Source of the DNA: Arion vulgaris
Taxonomy: Eukaryota; Mollusca; Gastropoda; Stylommatophora; Arionidae
Length of the DNA stretch: 64,000 nt
NCBI GenBank assembly: GCA_020796225.1
Contig: CM036754.1
Span: 14,337,867 to 14,401,866 of the forward strand
Direction: 5' to 3'
Shown here piece after piece: positions 1 to 12,900 of this stretch. A model generated the notes under the pieces. The model was not told the DNA's origin. It made no database searches and saw only the letters and a program-made list of their open reading frames with translations. Numbering within the stretch: position 1 is the first letter of the stretch; each line of letters begins with the position of its first letter. Made by a program: the position numbers and the translations under genes.

Positions 1-357
1 TTCTTCTAAGACATTTATTCTCAAAGTTATCTAATTTTCTTTCTAGAGCTTTTGTTGCTTTTCAACTCTCGCATCCATAAGTTAATACTGGAATCACACA
101 AGAGTTAAAGATCTTTAATTTTAAGTGCTTGCTGAGTGAATTGAACTTCCATATATTTGACAATTTGTTAAAAGCACTTGATGCCAATGCGATTCTGTGT
201 GGAATTTCTGGCGCTGTATCCCCGTAGATGTCATCATACTCCCTAGGTATGTAAAACTTTTGACTTTTTCAAGAGTGTAGTTTTTAGTTGAATATTTTCT
301 GGACTGCTGGTAAGGTCAACAATTTTTGTTTTTGTGGTGTTTATTTGGAGACCAAAA
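1..357 (-). mobile_element. LINE fragment, reverse transcriptase C-terminal region
   Basis: On the minus strand GLQINTTKTKIVDLTSSPEN then, in other frames, FTYLG and IPVLTYGCE-type sequence. This is the region after the RT catalytic box of non-LTR elements. Broken by frameshifts and stops. Confidence 0.75.
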
Positions 358-360
358 TAC

Positions 361-712
361 AAAAGTCTTACAAAATACAGAAACAGTGACGATAAACAGC
401 AACGTTTGACCAAAAGGCCTTCATCAATTAAAAGAGGTAGAAACTGGAAATGCACATACACAACAAATATAACTATTAAATCTTACCTACTACGTCACAA
501 CAAATAGTTGCAGCAATATGGCGACGAATATCGAAATAGGGGAAGACTGCAGTAAAACTTGGTAAATAGTGAAACACGTACAAACAAAGTACTATAGTCT
601 TACAAAATACAAAAATTGATAAAGGCCTTTTGGTCGAAACATTGCTGTTTATCGTCACTGTTTCTGTATTTTGTAAGACTATAGTACTTTGTTTGTACGT
701 GTTTCACTGCTT
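361..712. repeat. Inverted-repeat (foldback) element
   Basis: Arm 361-424 is the near-perfect reverse complement of 622-686 (about 59 bp), and an inner pair 574-616 / 670-712 is also inverted. Related arms occur at 32876-34396 and 47480-47585. Lies about 100 bp upstream of TECPR2 exon A. Confidence 0.75.
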
Positions 713-815
713 CTTACTTTGGTAGATATCAGCAAGTTTGAGAGATTTCCTAATGTTCTCATTTGTTGATCAAGCTGACAATATAAATCTCTCTCTCATT
801 GACTGCATTTCTCAG

Positions 816-947
816 CTGCAAAAATTTGAAGTCAAGGACATTCATCATCACTATGTGACATGCTTGGAGTGGAGTACTAATGGGATGAAGTTGTACAGTG
901 GTGACAAGAATGGTGTTGTTGTGACCACAGAGGTGGACTTTTATGAG
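816..947 (+). CDS. TECPR2: TECPR2 exon A (WD40 blade)
   Basis: Acceptor CATTTCTCAG after a CT-rich tract, donor GAG|GTAATC; phase 0 to 0. Encodes residues 1-44 of the visible protein with [15 protein letters not shown], matching a WD40 strand of vertebrate TECPR2. The open frame extends upstream to 738, but the pyrimidine tract and homology favour the start at 816. Confidence 0.9.
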
Positions 948-3900
948 GTAATCTTGGACAGCTATATTTCGTTTAGTTTAGTTTGACTGATCAACATCCT
1001 GGCACATTGGACAAGCCCATATGCTACTCTGTCCCCCAATACAGTAACCATCTCATCTTTGTGTACTCTCATTGTTCACACACTGATGGTTCGTGTAGTA
1101 AAAACACACACGCTCCTTATTGGGCACACATGTGCCCAGTCCTATTCTAGTAACAAAGTCCTTCAAGTGCAGTATAGATGTGCTGTCATCATCATCATGT
1201 GCTGTATGCTCTTCTTCTACATCCACCCGCTATGAATTCAGACGTAGCCATGTCGCTTGGTGTGGGCTTCTGGCTGATTATTTGCGTGAAAGCCTGCTTA
1301 CCGTTTTATTGGTTTCCTCGCCATACAAGCGGGCCTTCTCCTACTTCAGAGGCTGCTGTGTGCTCTCATCTAAAGGGCTGTCATTATACAACTTGAGTAT
1401 GTCCCACATAACCATCTCTCCAACATGCATACCTGCTGTTGCTTGTGATACAAGTGTCTATCTGATCTGTTAGTACAGCCAACACACACTCGCAACATTT
1501 TGCTTGATTGTTGTAAGTAAGCACTGATTTGTCTTGTTCTGAGTTACAAGTTTGAGCTTGTCTGATGCTTGATGTTCTAAGTTACAAGTTTGAGCTTGTC
1601 TGATGCTTGATGTTCTAAGTTACAAATTTGAGCTTGTCTGATGCTTGATGTTCTAAGTTACAAGTTTGAGCTTGTCTGATGCTTGATGTTCTAAGTTACA
1701 AATTTGAGCTTGTCTGATGCTTGATGTTCTAAGTTACAAGTTTGAGCTTGTCTGATTCTTGATGTTCTGAGTTACAAGTTTGAGCTTGTCTGATGCTTGA
1801 TGTTCTAAGTTACAAGTTTGAGCTTGTCTGATGCTTGATGTTCTAAGTTACAAGTTTGAGCTTGTCCAATGCTTGAAATATTCATTCTCTTCCAGGGTCA
1901 GTGCAAGTCCAGTGTGCTGCTAGTAGAACCAACCACAGAGATCATCCAACTGGATTACAAGCACAAGATCCTTCTCATCTCAACCAGGCATCGCAGCTTT
2001 ATAGTCAGGCTGGACCAAAAGTGTCAGATCACCACCATCGGAACACAAGATAGGAAAACGTTAGTCTTTAACATGTTTAGCTATCATTCGTATTGTCTTC
2101 TGTATTGTTTATATTGTAGATTTTTTATGTTGGTAGATTGATCTATTGTTATCACTTGTACAGAAACTGTTTGGGGCAAGCACTGGTTGGTGAGTCAGTT
2201 AAGGAAGCGGGGGCTGGATAATGCAGAATCTTCCTAAATAATATTAGGTAATGCTGGCTGTGATAATATTTAGTCTCTGATATTCTTGTTTACTGTCACT
2301 ACCGGTCATGTCTGCTGTACTTGCAAGCGAGAATAGACATTCATTGCCATGTTTAAGGTTTCCATATGTTCTGTTGCCACCATTCTACTTTTTTATTATT
2401 GGTCTTTTAAAACCACTGTGAGGTTTCATCAGCAGCATAAGTCCGCACTGCATCCAAGGAAACCACTGTGAGGTTTAATCAGCAGCATCATAACTCCATG
2501 CCGCACCCAAGGAAACCACTGTGAGGTTTCATCAGCAGCATCATAAGTCCAGGCCACACCCAAGGAAACATAAGGCAGAGACAACCAATTTCTACATAGT
2601 TTTCATGTGCACTTTGGGGTCTGTCTATCTGTTTCTGTAGCTGTTTGTTTTTTTACTGTGTGGGATAGCTGGCCTCACATCCGACCTCCTTAGTCGTCTT
2701 CTGTCTCTGTTTCTGTAACTGTTTGTTTTCCTACTGTGTGAGATATCTGGTCTCACACCTGACCTCCTTAGTCGTCTTCTATCTCTGTTTCTTTAGCTGT
2801 TTGTTTTCCTATTGTGTGGTCAGCCATTCTATTCTTTGCTACCCTGGAGACCATATGGGGGAACTGTGCAGTTTAACGGCACCAACATATTTCAGTTTCC
2901 AAGACATGATATTGTTTATAAGCCAATGCACTTCAATGTTTAAGTCTTGTAGGATGTCTATATTCTTTCTTCATCTGTGTCCAGGATGTTGTCAGATTTG
3001 TCTGTAACACTTTGTTTGAAAATAATAGATTTTGTTGTGTAATGCTCTTGTGTAAGTGATACTTCTTCTTCTTCGAATGCTCCATATCGATCACTTGCTA
3101 ACCACTCAATGATTTACCTGTGATTCAAGCCTAAGAGCGATTGTAGGTTGTGCCAGTTATGCGCCTACAAGTAGGTCAGCACATTAGATTTCTGCTATGC
3201 TTTTTATTTACTAGGATACCTTCCCTAGGTCCTACATCAGTTGCCTCTTACGACATGCTTTGTAGGTCACAGTGGTGCTATTCTTTGCTTCCTTGGGGCC
3301 CCGGCACCACACAGGCGAAGTTATACTAATAACACTGGAAGATCACAAAACTAGTAGTGTTATATAAGATAGACTTCATAAGTAGAGAAAACATAAGAAG
3401 ACTTTACTCTGATGTTTGTATGTAGAACTTACAGTGAATGTACATAAGACTTGTACTATTGTTGCTCTTAATTGATAGGATCATCATCATTGCACTTCGG
3501 TGAGTAACCATGTGTGCTCCAATCTCTTTCTTACGCAGGAAGATCTCAGTGGCAGAGCACAAACTCCAAAGCACCTGCAAGGGTCCTCGATGTAAGTTAG
3601 AAGATAGTGAAAATATTCTGTAGGAATTGTATTTAAAAAATCTTTCGAATGAATTTTGCCCCGACTGCGGCTTTCCAGCACGTGCTTCTCGATTTTAAAC
3701 CGTCAAGGGCTCTTTTAAATGCTCAACTAGAACACAGGACCTATGTTTTATCGTCCGTCTTCGATAGAACTAGGAACTCGATCTCACCTACACTGAGACT
3801 AGGGTCTCTTAAAAATATTCTGATAACTTCAAGAGAGGGATTGAACCAAGTACCTTTGGAATGAGAGGTGAGAACCTAATCTTTATGTCACAGAGACACT

Positions 3901-6900
3901 AGCTGTCAACATCTTGTCTCTGCTGTCAACATCTACTGTCTGTCAACATCATGTCTCTACTGTCACCATCTTGTCTCTACTGTCAACATCTTGTCTCTAC
4001 TGTCAACATCTTGTCTCTACCCTCACCATCTACTGTCTGTCAACATCTACTGTCTGTCAACATCATGTCTCTGCTGTCAACATCTTGTCTCTACCCTCAC
4101 CATTTACTGTCTGTCAACATCTACTATCTGTCAACATCTTGTCTCTGCCGTCAACATCTACTGTCTGTCAACATCTTGTCTCTACCCTCACCATCTACTG
4201 TCTGTCAACATCATGTCTCTGCTGTCAACATCTACTGTCTGTCAACATCTACTGTCTGTCAACATCATGTCTCTGCTGTCAACATCTTGTCTCTGCTGTC
4301 AACATCTACTGTCTGTCAACATCATGTCTCTGCTGTCAACATCTTGTCTCTACTGTCAACATCTACTGTCTGTCAACATCTTGTCTCTACCGTCAACATC
4401 TACTGTCTCTACTGTCAACATCTACTGTCTGTCAACATCTTATCTCTGCTGTCAACATCTTGTCTCTGCTGTCAACATCTACTGTCTGTCAACATCATGT
4501 CTCTGCTGTCAACATCTTGTCTCTAATGTCAACATCTACTGTCTGTCAACATCTTGTCTCTGCCGTCAACATCTACTGTCTGTCAACATCTTGTCTCTGC
4601 TGTCAACATCTTGTCTCTACCCTCACCATCTACTGTCTGTCAACATCTACTGTCTGTCAACATCATGTCTCTGCTGTCAACATCTTGTCTCTACCCTCAC
4701 CATCTACTGTCTGTCAACATCTTGTCTCTACCCTCACCATCTACTGTCTGTCAACATCTTGTCTCTACCCTCACCATCTACTGTCTGTCATCATCTACTG
4801 TCTCTGCTGCCAACATCTTGTCTCTACCCTCACCATCTACTGTCTGTCAACATCTTGTCTCTGCCGTCAACATCTACTGTCTGTCAACATCATGTCTCTG
4901 CTGTCAACATCTTGTCTCTACCCTCACCATCTACTGTCTGTCAACATCTTGTCTCTACCCTCACCATCTACTGTCTGTCAATATCTTGTCTCTACCCTCA
5001 CCATCTACTGTCTGTCAACATCTACTGTCTCTGCTGCCAACATCTTGTCTCTACCCTCACCATCTACTGTCTGTCAACATCTTGTCTCTACCCTCACCAT
5101 CTACTGTCTGTCAACATCTTGTCTCTACCCTCACCATCTACTGTCTGTCAACATCTACTGTCTGTCAACATCATGTCTCTGCTGTCAACATCTTGTCTCT
5201 ACCCTCACCATCTACTGTCTGTCAACATCTACTGTCTGTCAACATCATGTCTCTGCTGCCAACATCTTGTCTCTGCCCTCGCCATCTACTGTCTGTCAAC
5301 ATCTACTGTCTGTCAACATCATGTCTCTACCCTCACCATCTACTGTCTGTCAACATCTTGTCTCTACCCTCACCATCTACTGTCTGTCAACATCTACTGT
5401 CTGTCAACATCTACTGTCTGTCAACATCATGTCTCTGCTGTCAACATCTTGTCTCTACCCTCACCATCTACTGTCTGTCAACATCTACTGTCTGTCAACA
5501 TCATGTCTCTGCTGTCAACATCTTGTCTCTACCCTCACCATCTACTGTCTGTCAACATCTACTGTCTGTCAACATCATGTCTCTGCTGTCAACATCTTGT
5601 CTCTGCCCTCACCATCTACTGTCTGTCAACATCTACTGTCTGTCAACATCATGTCTCTGCTGTCAACATCTTCTGTCAACATCTTCTGTCAACATCTTGT
5701 CTCTGCTGTCAACATCTTGTCTCTGCTGTCAACATCTTCTGTCTGTCAACATCTACTGTCTGTCAACATCATGTCTCTGCTGTTAACATCTTCTGTCAAC
5801 ATCTTCTGTCAACATCTTGTCTCTGCTGTCGACATCTTGTCTGCCAACTGTCAGCAACTGTCAACATATATGACAATGATTGTATACATGTGTGGATGTG
5901 TCTGTTGAACAATGTACATAGCAGGATCTCATTTGCTCTTGATTCGTTATTAAACTTTTGCCCTATTTCAGATCTGGAATGTTTGGAGCATGTTTTATTC
6001 CTGACATGTGTAAGACTGATGATGCTAAACTTTATACTGCTCGACCTGGCTGTCGTCTATGGCTCTCTGATGTCAAGGGTGTCGTTTTAAATACTCATAT
6101 CTTCTCTGAGCCTCTGTCGTCGGCTGTCCCAGAGATTATGCTTCTCTCAGCAGGAAGATTACAAGTTGGCCAACCAGAGTTTCAGTTTGGAGTCTTGAAA
6201 TGTTTCCGTGGCAGAGAGATTGTTACATGGTCTAGTTGTGCGTTAGTGGTGCTGGACCCAGAGTCTAACAGAGTGGTTGCTCGTCAGAGTCGACTGAGTG
6301 GAATTGTAGATGTTGCTGTTGTTGATGATACTGGAGAGATCTTCTTATTGCGCAGACATGCTGAGGCTAGGGTTGTTAGAATTGCTGCCACATCAGAGTT
6401 GAAAGTTGTCAAAGGTATGTCAATTTACTTAACAAATCTTGCTCGTTATTCTCAATGTTCTTACTGTACGGTCATGTCTAAGTGGTTGCTACTGTATGGT
6501 GATGTTGTCATGTCTAGATAGTTGCTACTGTATGGTGATGTTGTCATGTCTAGGTAGTTGCTACTGTATGACGATGTTGTCATGTCTAGGTAGTTGCTAC
6601 TGTATGGCGATGTTGTCATGTCTAGGTAGTTGCTACTGTATGGCGATGTTGTCATGTCTAGGTAGTTGCTACTGTATGGCGATGTTGTCATGTCTAGGTA
6701 GTTGCTACTGTATGGCGATGTTGTCATGTCTAGGTAGTTGCTACTGTATGACGATGTTGTCATGTCTAGGTAGTTGCTACTGTATGGTGATGCTGTCATG
6801 TCTAGGTAATTGTTGCTGTATGGTGATGTTGTCATGTCTAGGTAGTTGCTACTGTATGGCGATGTTGTCATGTCTAGGTAGTTGCTACTGTATGGCGATG

Positions 6901-9900
6901 TTGTCATGTCTAGGTAGTTGCTACTGTATGGCGATGTTGTCATGTCTAGGTAGTTGCTACTGTATGACGATGTTGTCATGTCTAGGTAGTTGCTACTGTA
7001 TGGTGATGCTGTCATGTCTAGGTAATTGTTGCTGTATGGTGATGTTGTCATGTCTAGGTAGTTGCTACTGTATGGTGATGTTGTCATGTCTAGGTAGTTG
7101 CTACTGTATGGCGATGTTGTCATGTCTAGGTAGTTGCTACTGTATGGCGATGTTGTCATGTCTAGGTAGTTGCTACTGTATGGCGATGTTGTCATGTCTA
7201 GGTAGTTGCTACTGTATGGTGATGCTGTCATGTCTAGGTAATTGTTGCTGTATGGTGATGTTGTCATGTCTAGGTAGTTGCTACTGTATGGTGATGTTGT
7301 CATGTCTAGGTAGTTGCTACTGTATGGCGATGTTGTCATGTCTAGGTAGTTGCTACTGTATGGTGATGTTGTCAGGTCTAGGTAATTGTTGCTACTGTAT
7401 GGTGATGTTGTCATGTCTAGGTAGTTGCTACTGTATGGTGATGTTGTCAGGTCTAGGTAATTGTTGCTACTGTATGGTGATGTTGTCATGTCTAGGTAGT
7501 TGCTACTGTATGGTGATGTTGTCATGTCTAGGTAGTTGCTATTGTATGGTGATGTTGTCATGTCTAGGTAGTTGCTACTGTATGGCGATGTTGTCATGTC
7601 TAGGTAGTTGCTACTGTATGGTGATGCTGTCATGTCTAGGTAATTGTTGCTGTATGGTGATGTTGTCATGTCTAGGTAGTTGCTACTGTATGGTGATGTT
7701 GTCATGTCTAGGTAGTTGCTACTGTATGGTGATGTTGTCATGTCTAGGTAATTGTTGCTGTATGGTGATGTTGTCATGTCTAGGTAGTTGCTACTGTATG
7801 GTGATGTTGTCATGTCTAGGTAGTTGCTACTGTATGGTGATGTTGTCATGTCTAGGTAATTGTTGCTGTATGGTGATGTTGTCATGTCTAGGTGGTTGCT
7901 ACTGTATGGCGATGTTGTCATGTCTAGGTAATTGTTGCTGTATGGTGATGTTGTCATGTCTAGGTAGTTGCTACTGTATGGTGATGTTGTCATGTCTAGG
8001 TAGTTGCTACTGTATGGTGATGTTGTCATGTCTAGGTAATTGTTGCTGTATGGTGATGTTGTCATGTCTAGGTAGTTGCTACTGTATGGTGATGTTGTCA
8101 TGTCTAGGTAGTTGCTACTGTATGGTGATGTTGTCATGTCTAGGTAATTGTTGCTGTATGGTGATGTTGTCATGTCTAGGTAGTTGTCTCAACATTATGT
8201 TAGATACGATTCAAGTTCCTTTTCAATTGCTAGCAACTAGTCTGTCTGTTAATCAAGTGTCAACATCTGTTCTCTCCTAATATTTAGTCTGTCAATTGTC
8301 AATACTTTGTTATTCTGATGTCTGTCGACATCTGCTGTCAACATCTGACTTTCTTGCAAACAGTGCCCCAACTCAAGCGGGCAGAAGCATGGGCAGAGCC
8401 GATGTCATCAATGCAATAAGCTCTCATTTATGTGATAGGGGTTAGTCTCAGACACTGGAACGAGTGCGAGAATTAGGAGTTAAGTTTGGACATGATAAAC
8501 AGTGTTGTCTTCCTATTAGAGAGAGAAGATGTACTATCAACTTCTCATGGGTACGGTGAGCAAATAGACGTTAGAATAGTTGCTGCAGCGGAGGACAGAG
8601 CACAAATGGAAATGCCCAATGTGCCATGACGTCGATTACATAACATAACATCTTGACTGTCTGCTGTCAGCATCTGTCAACATATGTGATAATAATTGTA
8701 CAGGTGTGTGTGTCTGTTGAACAATGTACATAGCAGAATCTCAGTCTAATCTTCTTGTTGTTGTCTTTTAGCTCAAGTGTTGCCAGTCTTACCTCCAGTA
8801 GTAGCAGCAGTAGCAGACAAACCAGAGCAGAAGGATGAGAAAGAGAAAGAAAGTACAGCTCAGTTTTTGTTTAAGAAGTTTACAAATCCATTGAAACATT
8901 TGGAAAAGTCTATTAGAAGTGATAACAAACAGGAACCAGACCTACCTGCAACTGTCAGGTAAGGGCAGCTAACTTAAAGAGGGCTGCATTTATTATACAA
9001 CTATCTCACTTGAGTGGTTACCGTAGCCCAAATTGGGGTGTAAAGAATAGAACCACTGTTACCTGCCACGCATGTCATAAGAGGCGACTAAGGAGGTTGG
9101 GCGTGGAGTTAGCTACCCCACACCGTAAAAACACTACATGGCTACAGCAAGATTTCAGACATCAATCTACCTGTGTATGTTTGTTAACTGCCAGTAATTG
9201 TTGTATAATATGATGATTGTAAGAAAGATTTCAGACATCAATTTACCTGTGTATGTTTGTTAACTGCCAGTAATTGCTGTATAATATGATGATTGTAAGA
9301 AAGATTGCAGAAATCAATCTACCTGTGTATGTTTGTTAACTGCCAGTAATTGTTGTATAATATGATGATTGTAAGAAAGATTGCAGAAATCAATCTACCT
9401 GTGTATGTTTGTTAACTGCCAGTAATTGCTGTATAATATGATTGTAAGAAAGATTGCAGACATTAATTTACATGGTTTTTTTTTTGTTACCTGCCAGTAA
9501 TTGCTGTATAATATGATGTTTGTAAAAAAAATTTCAGACATCAATTTACCTGTGTATGTTTCAGAAACAACACAATCACCTCCCCAGATTTGCCTCCTGT
9601 AGTGAGACTATCATCACCTGAACTAGAAGGTGTAAGGATGTTCACAGGTACAACCATTGACACTGATGCCAACATGGATATAGCTTTAATAGTTGTACCT
9701 GACAAGGAGTCAACACCTGGACTACCTGTACTACCTGTACTGATGTCTGCCAGCTCATCTGATGTTGTAGCAGCCAGTGCTACTACCAGTCCATATGTGC
9801 TTGTGTCCAGCCCGGCAATGTCCTTGTGTCCAGGTTTGTCATTTCTAGTGTAGGTTGTTCTTTTCTTTTTCATATTTACTTGTCATTCTTCCGTCAATCA

Positions 9901-12900
9901 TCCAATCACAGCAACAGTAGAGGTCATTGTGGTCTGCAGTTGTGCGTGTGTCTGTTTTCACTGTTTCTTAAATTGTTGTCATAGATTCCCCTTTCATGAT
10001 AGTGATCTGTAATATTGTATATGTTGATGAGTGATGATCCACCCTACTTTTACCCAGGGGTCAGACTTTATTCCTTTCATTATTTCTTATAATAGCACAG
10101 TGGGCTAGGATCCATTACCAATACTGTTTATGTGCTGATGATGTTGAGCTTCAGAAACAAGGATGTTAGTTTATTCGTTGAGACTATTCTTCATTCTGCA
10201 AGAGCATGTAACACTGACTTTAGTATCACTGAAAAGGATTACAGAACTGTTGTGTGGATGTCACTGCCATTTATGAGCAGCATTTTGCTTGTATCTGTTA
10301 AAGTTTTCATTTCTATTTGAAATGTGTGCATTGCTTGTCTGTATGTATGACATTCTTTATTTCTTCTCAAGCTGGTCTCACAGTATAGATTCCTGCTTCT
10401 CTGTCTCATTTCTACTTGAAAATGTGTGCATTGCTTGTCTGTATGTATGACATTCTTTATTTCTTCTCAAGCTGGTCTCACAGTATAGAGTCCTGTTTCT
10501 GTCTCATTTCTACTTGAAAATGTGTGCATTGCTTGTCTGTATGTATGACATTCCTTCTGTATCTGGTCTCACAGTATAGAGTCCTGCTTCTCTGTCTCAA
10601 ACCATCTCTTTTACTGACCCATCTGTGTACATGTCCACATTAATAGATACGTTGTTACCATTACACAATAAACCCACAGATTTCCCTTTGTATTCGATGA
10701 AACAAAATACGGATCCTTCTATTCATAATTGCAAGCATAGTTCTGTTGTCATTTAGTCATATTTTTTAAATAACATATGATATTAATTAACAAATGTTTC
10801 ACTACTTTCCCAGCTAGCACAGATCAAGTTATAATATAAAAGTAAAATAATAAATAAGATTGATTATAAATAGCACATTGTTCCTACTCTAAATGGAAAC
10901 TCAATGAACCATACCTTCAAGCTTAAATCATGAGGTGACAGATAGATCAAAGAATGTGCTAGAACATGTTACTTGTTTGAAGATGAAGTCTGCGCTTTGT
11001 TCAGTGTAAAAGCAAATGATGGGATTAGTGGCAGTAGAATGGTTACAAAATAAAAACAAGATTGCAATAGAGAGAAGACAATGTTCTCGGAAGTGCTGTG
11101 ACAAACAAAGGAAACATTCTGTTATTCAGAAATGACTTTTCCCCTCTTCTTAGAGTCCTGATTAATTTTAAAGCCAGTGGAGAAGAATGAGGAGCAAGAA
11201 ATGCATAACACAAGCACTGCATAGGACAGCCCTGTTCATAAGTGTGTGTAGGGATCAACACTATACATATTTATGGACGTATCATTGCTGACCACACACA
11301 CACAACTATTTGAAGCAGATCAAAACATAGACTACTTGTATATATAATCTTGCTAGAGAAGATAATAGATTGAGAACAGAAATAATGCATGATTGTACAT
11401 CATGTACCATCCTTGCACTTTGGTGAATAACCATGTGTGTATCAATCTCTTTCTTACACACAGAGATCTCTTGCTTGCGATCACCACACAGACTGATGCA
11501 CCAGATCTCCCCATAAATTTTATTCATGTGGAAATCTGATCCATGCAGCCTTAGAGTTGGTGTGTTTTATGGCACATCTTCAGCACCATTTGGAGCTCTG
11601 GTGCTTATCCTTCGGCGATGTGTCTGATTTCAGCCAGTGTTTACTTGGTTTGCTCTCCGTTCTGTAGCCATCTAGTGTCTTTTATGGTGTTGGGTAGCTA
11701 GCCCTACACCCAACCTCTTTAGTTGCCTCTTACAACATGCATGGCAGGTAACAGTGCTTCTATTCTTTACACCCCAATTTGGGCCCCTGTAACCACTCGG
11801 ACGACACAAAGATCTGAGCGACAGTGCACACACTCCGTTACACAGACGAGTGTCCTCGATGTAATTTTGAAGATGTTGAAAATTGTGTAAAAATATTCAT
11901 TAAAATCTTTTTTTTTAATGAATTTTTGCTGGTTTTGCAGTTGTGTCTTAGAAGAGCTGCAGGTGTGACAATAAGAGACAAAATTAGAGATTAAGAAATC
12001 AGAAGAAGACTTGATGTGAAACTAGTCATGCAATTCATAAAAGAACAACAGAGTAAATGGTTTGCACACCTGACAAGAATGCCCTGGTATCATCTACCAC
12101 AAAGAGCCACACTGAAAAAGTATGAGTACAGAGCAAGAGGAAGACCATGCAAAAGATGGAGTGATGGCATCAAGAACAGCCTTAAGAAAATGAATAACAG
12201 CATTACAAAGAGCATTAAAACAAGCAAACACAAGATCACTACATCCCTCGACACTTCTGTAAAGAAGTTAATGGTGTAAGAGAAGAAGTGGTTTTGCAGC
12301 CTAATCTTATAAACTTTCAACTATCAACGATTTTTTTACATGCTCAACTTAAACATACAGTATAGATTTTATTATCAGTCTCGATAGACTAGAAACTAGA
12401 TATCTACATTGAGATCAGGATCGCTAAGAAATCTCAGTCATCACATGAAATGGACTTTTGGGTCAGAGGTGAGCACTCTCATGCCACAGACACTCTCTCA
12501 TGATCCCACATGAATGTGACCTTTTGGGGTGATAGGTGAGCACTTACTTTCATGCCACAGACTGTCTCTCTCATGATCCCATGGGAATGTAACCTTTTGA
12601 GGTGATAGGTGAGCACCTTATTTCATGCCACAGACTGTCTCTCTCTCATGATCCATGGAATGTAACCTTTTGGGTGATAGGTGAGCACCTTTGCATGCAC
12701 TCAGGCCACACAGACACTCTCTCATGATCCCACATGGGAATGTAACCTTTTGGGTGATAGGTGAGCACCTTACTTTCCCATGCCACAGACTGTCTCTCTC
12801 ACGATCCACATGGGAATGTGACCTTTTGGGGTGATAGCTGAGCACCTTACTTTCATGCCACAGACTGTCTCTCTCTCATGATCCCACATGGGGAATGTAA

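Larger units (their letters stand above)
11395..12480 (-). mobile_element. SINE family C copy interrupted by two later insertions
   Basis: SINE C segments at 11395-11478, 11818-11940 and 12300-12480 are collinear with the intact copy at 3471-3905. Gaps are filled by an A2 SINE (about 11479-11817) and a LINE tail (11941-12288). Confidence 0.75.

Noticed and set aside
738..815. Extension of TECPR2 exon A upstream to 738
   Set aside because: The frame is open, but homology starts at LQKFEV and a CT-rich tract with CATTTCTCAG directly precedes it.
3914..6090. Overlapping 664- and 699-codon ORFs (Ser/Cys/His-rich repeats)
   Set aside because: They lie in the intron between TECPR2 exons B and C, are open in all three frames, and reflect stop-free short repeats. 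The second runs into exon C out of its frame.
6439..8280. 613-codon + and 570-codon - ORFs
   Set aside because: Direct product of a 36-bp period without stops; intronic; no start context or homology.
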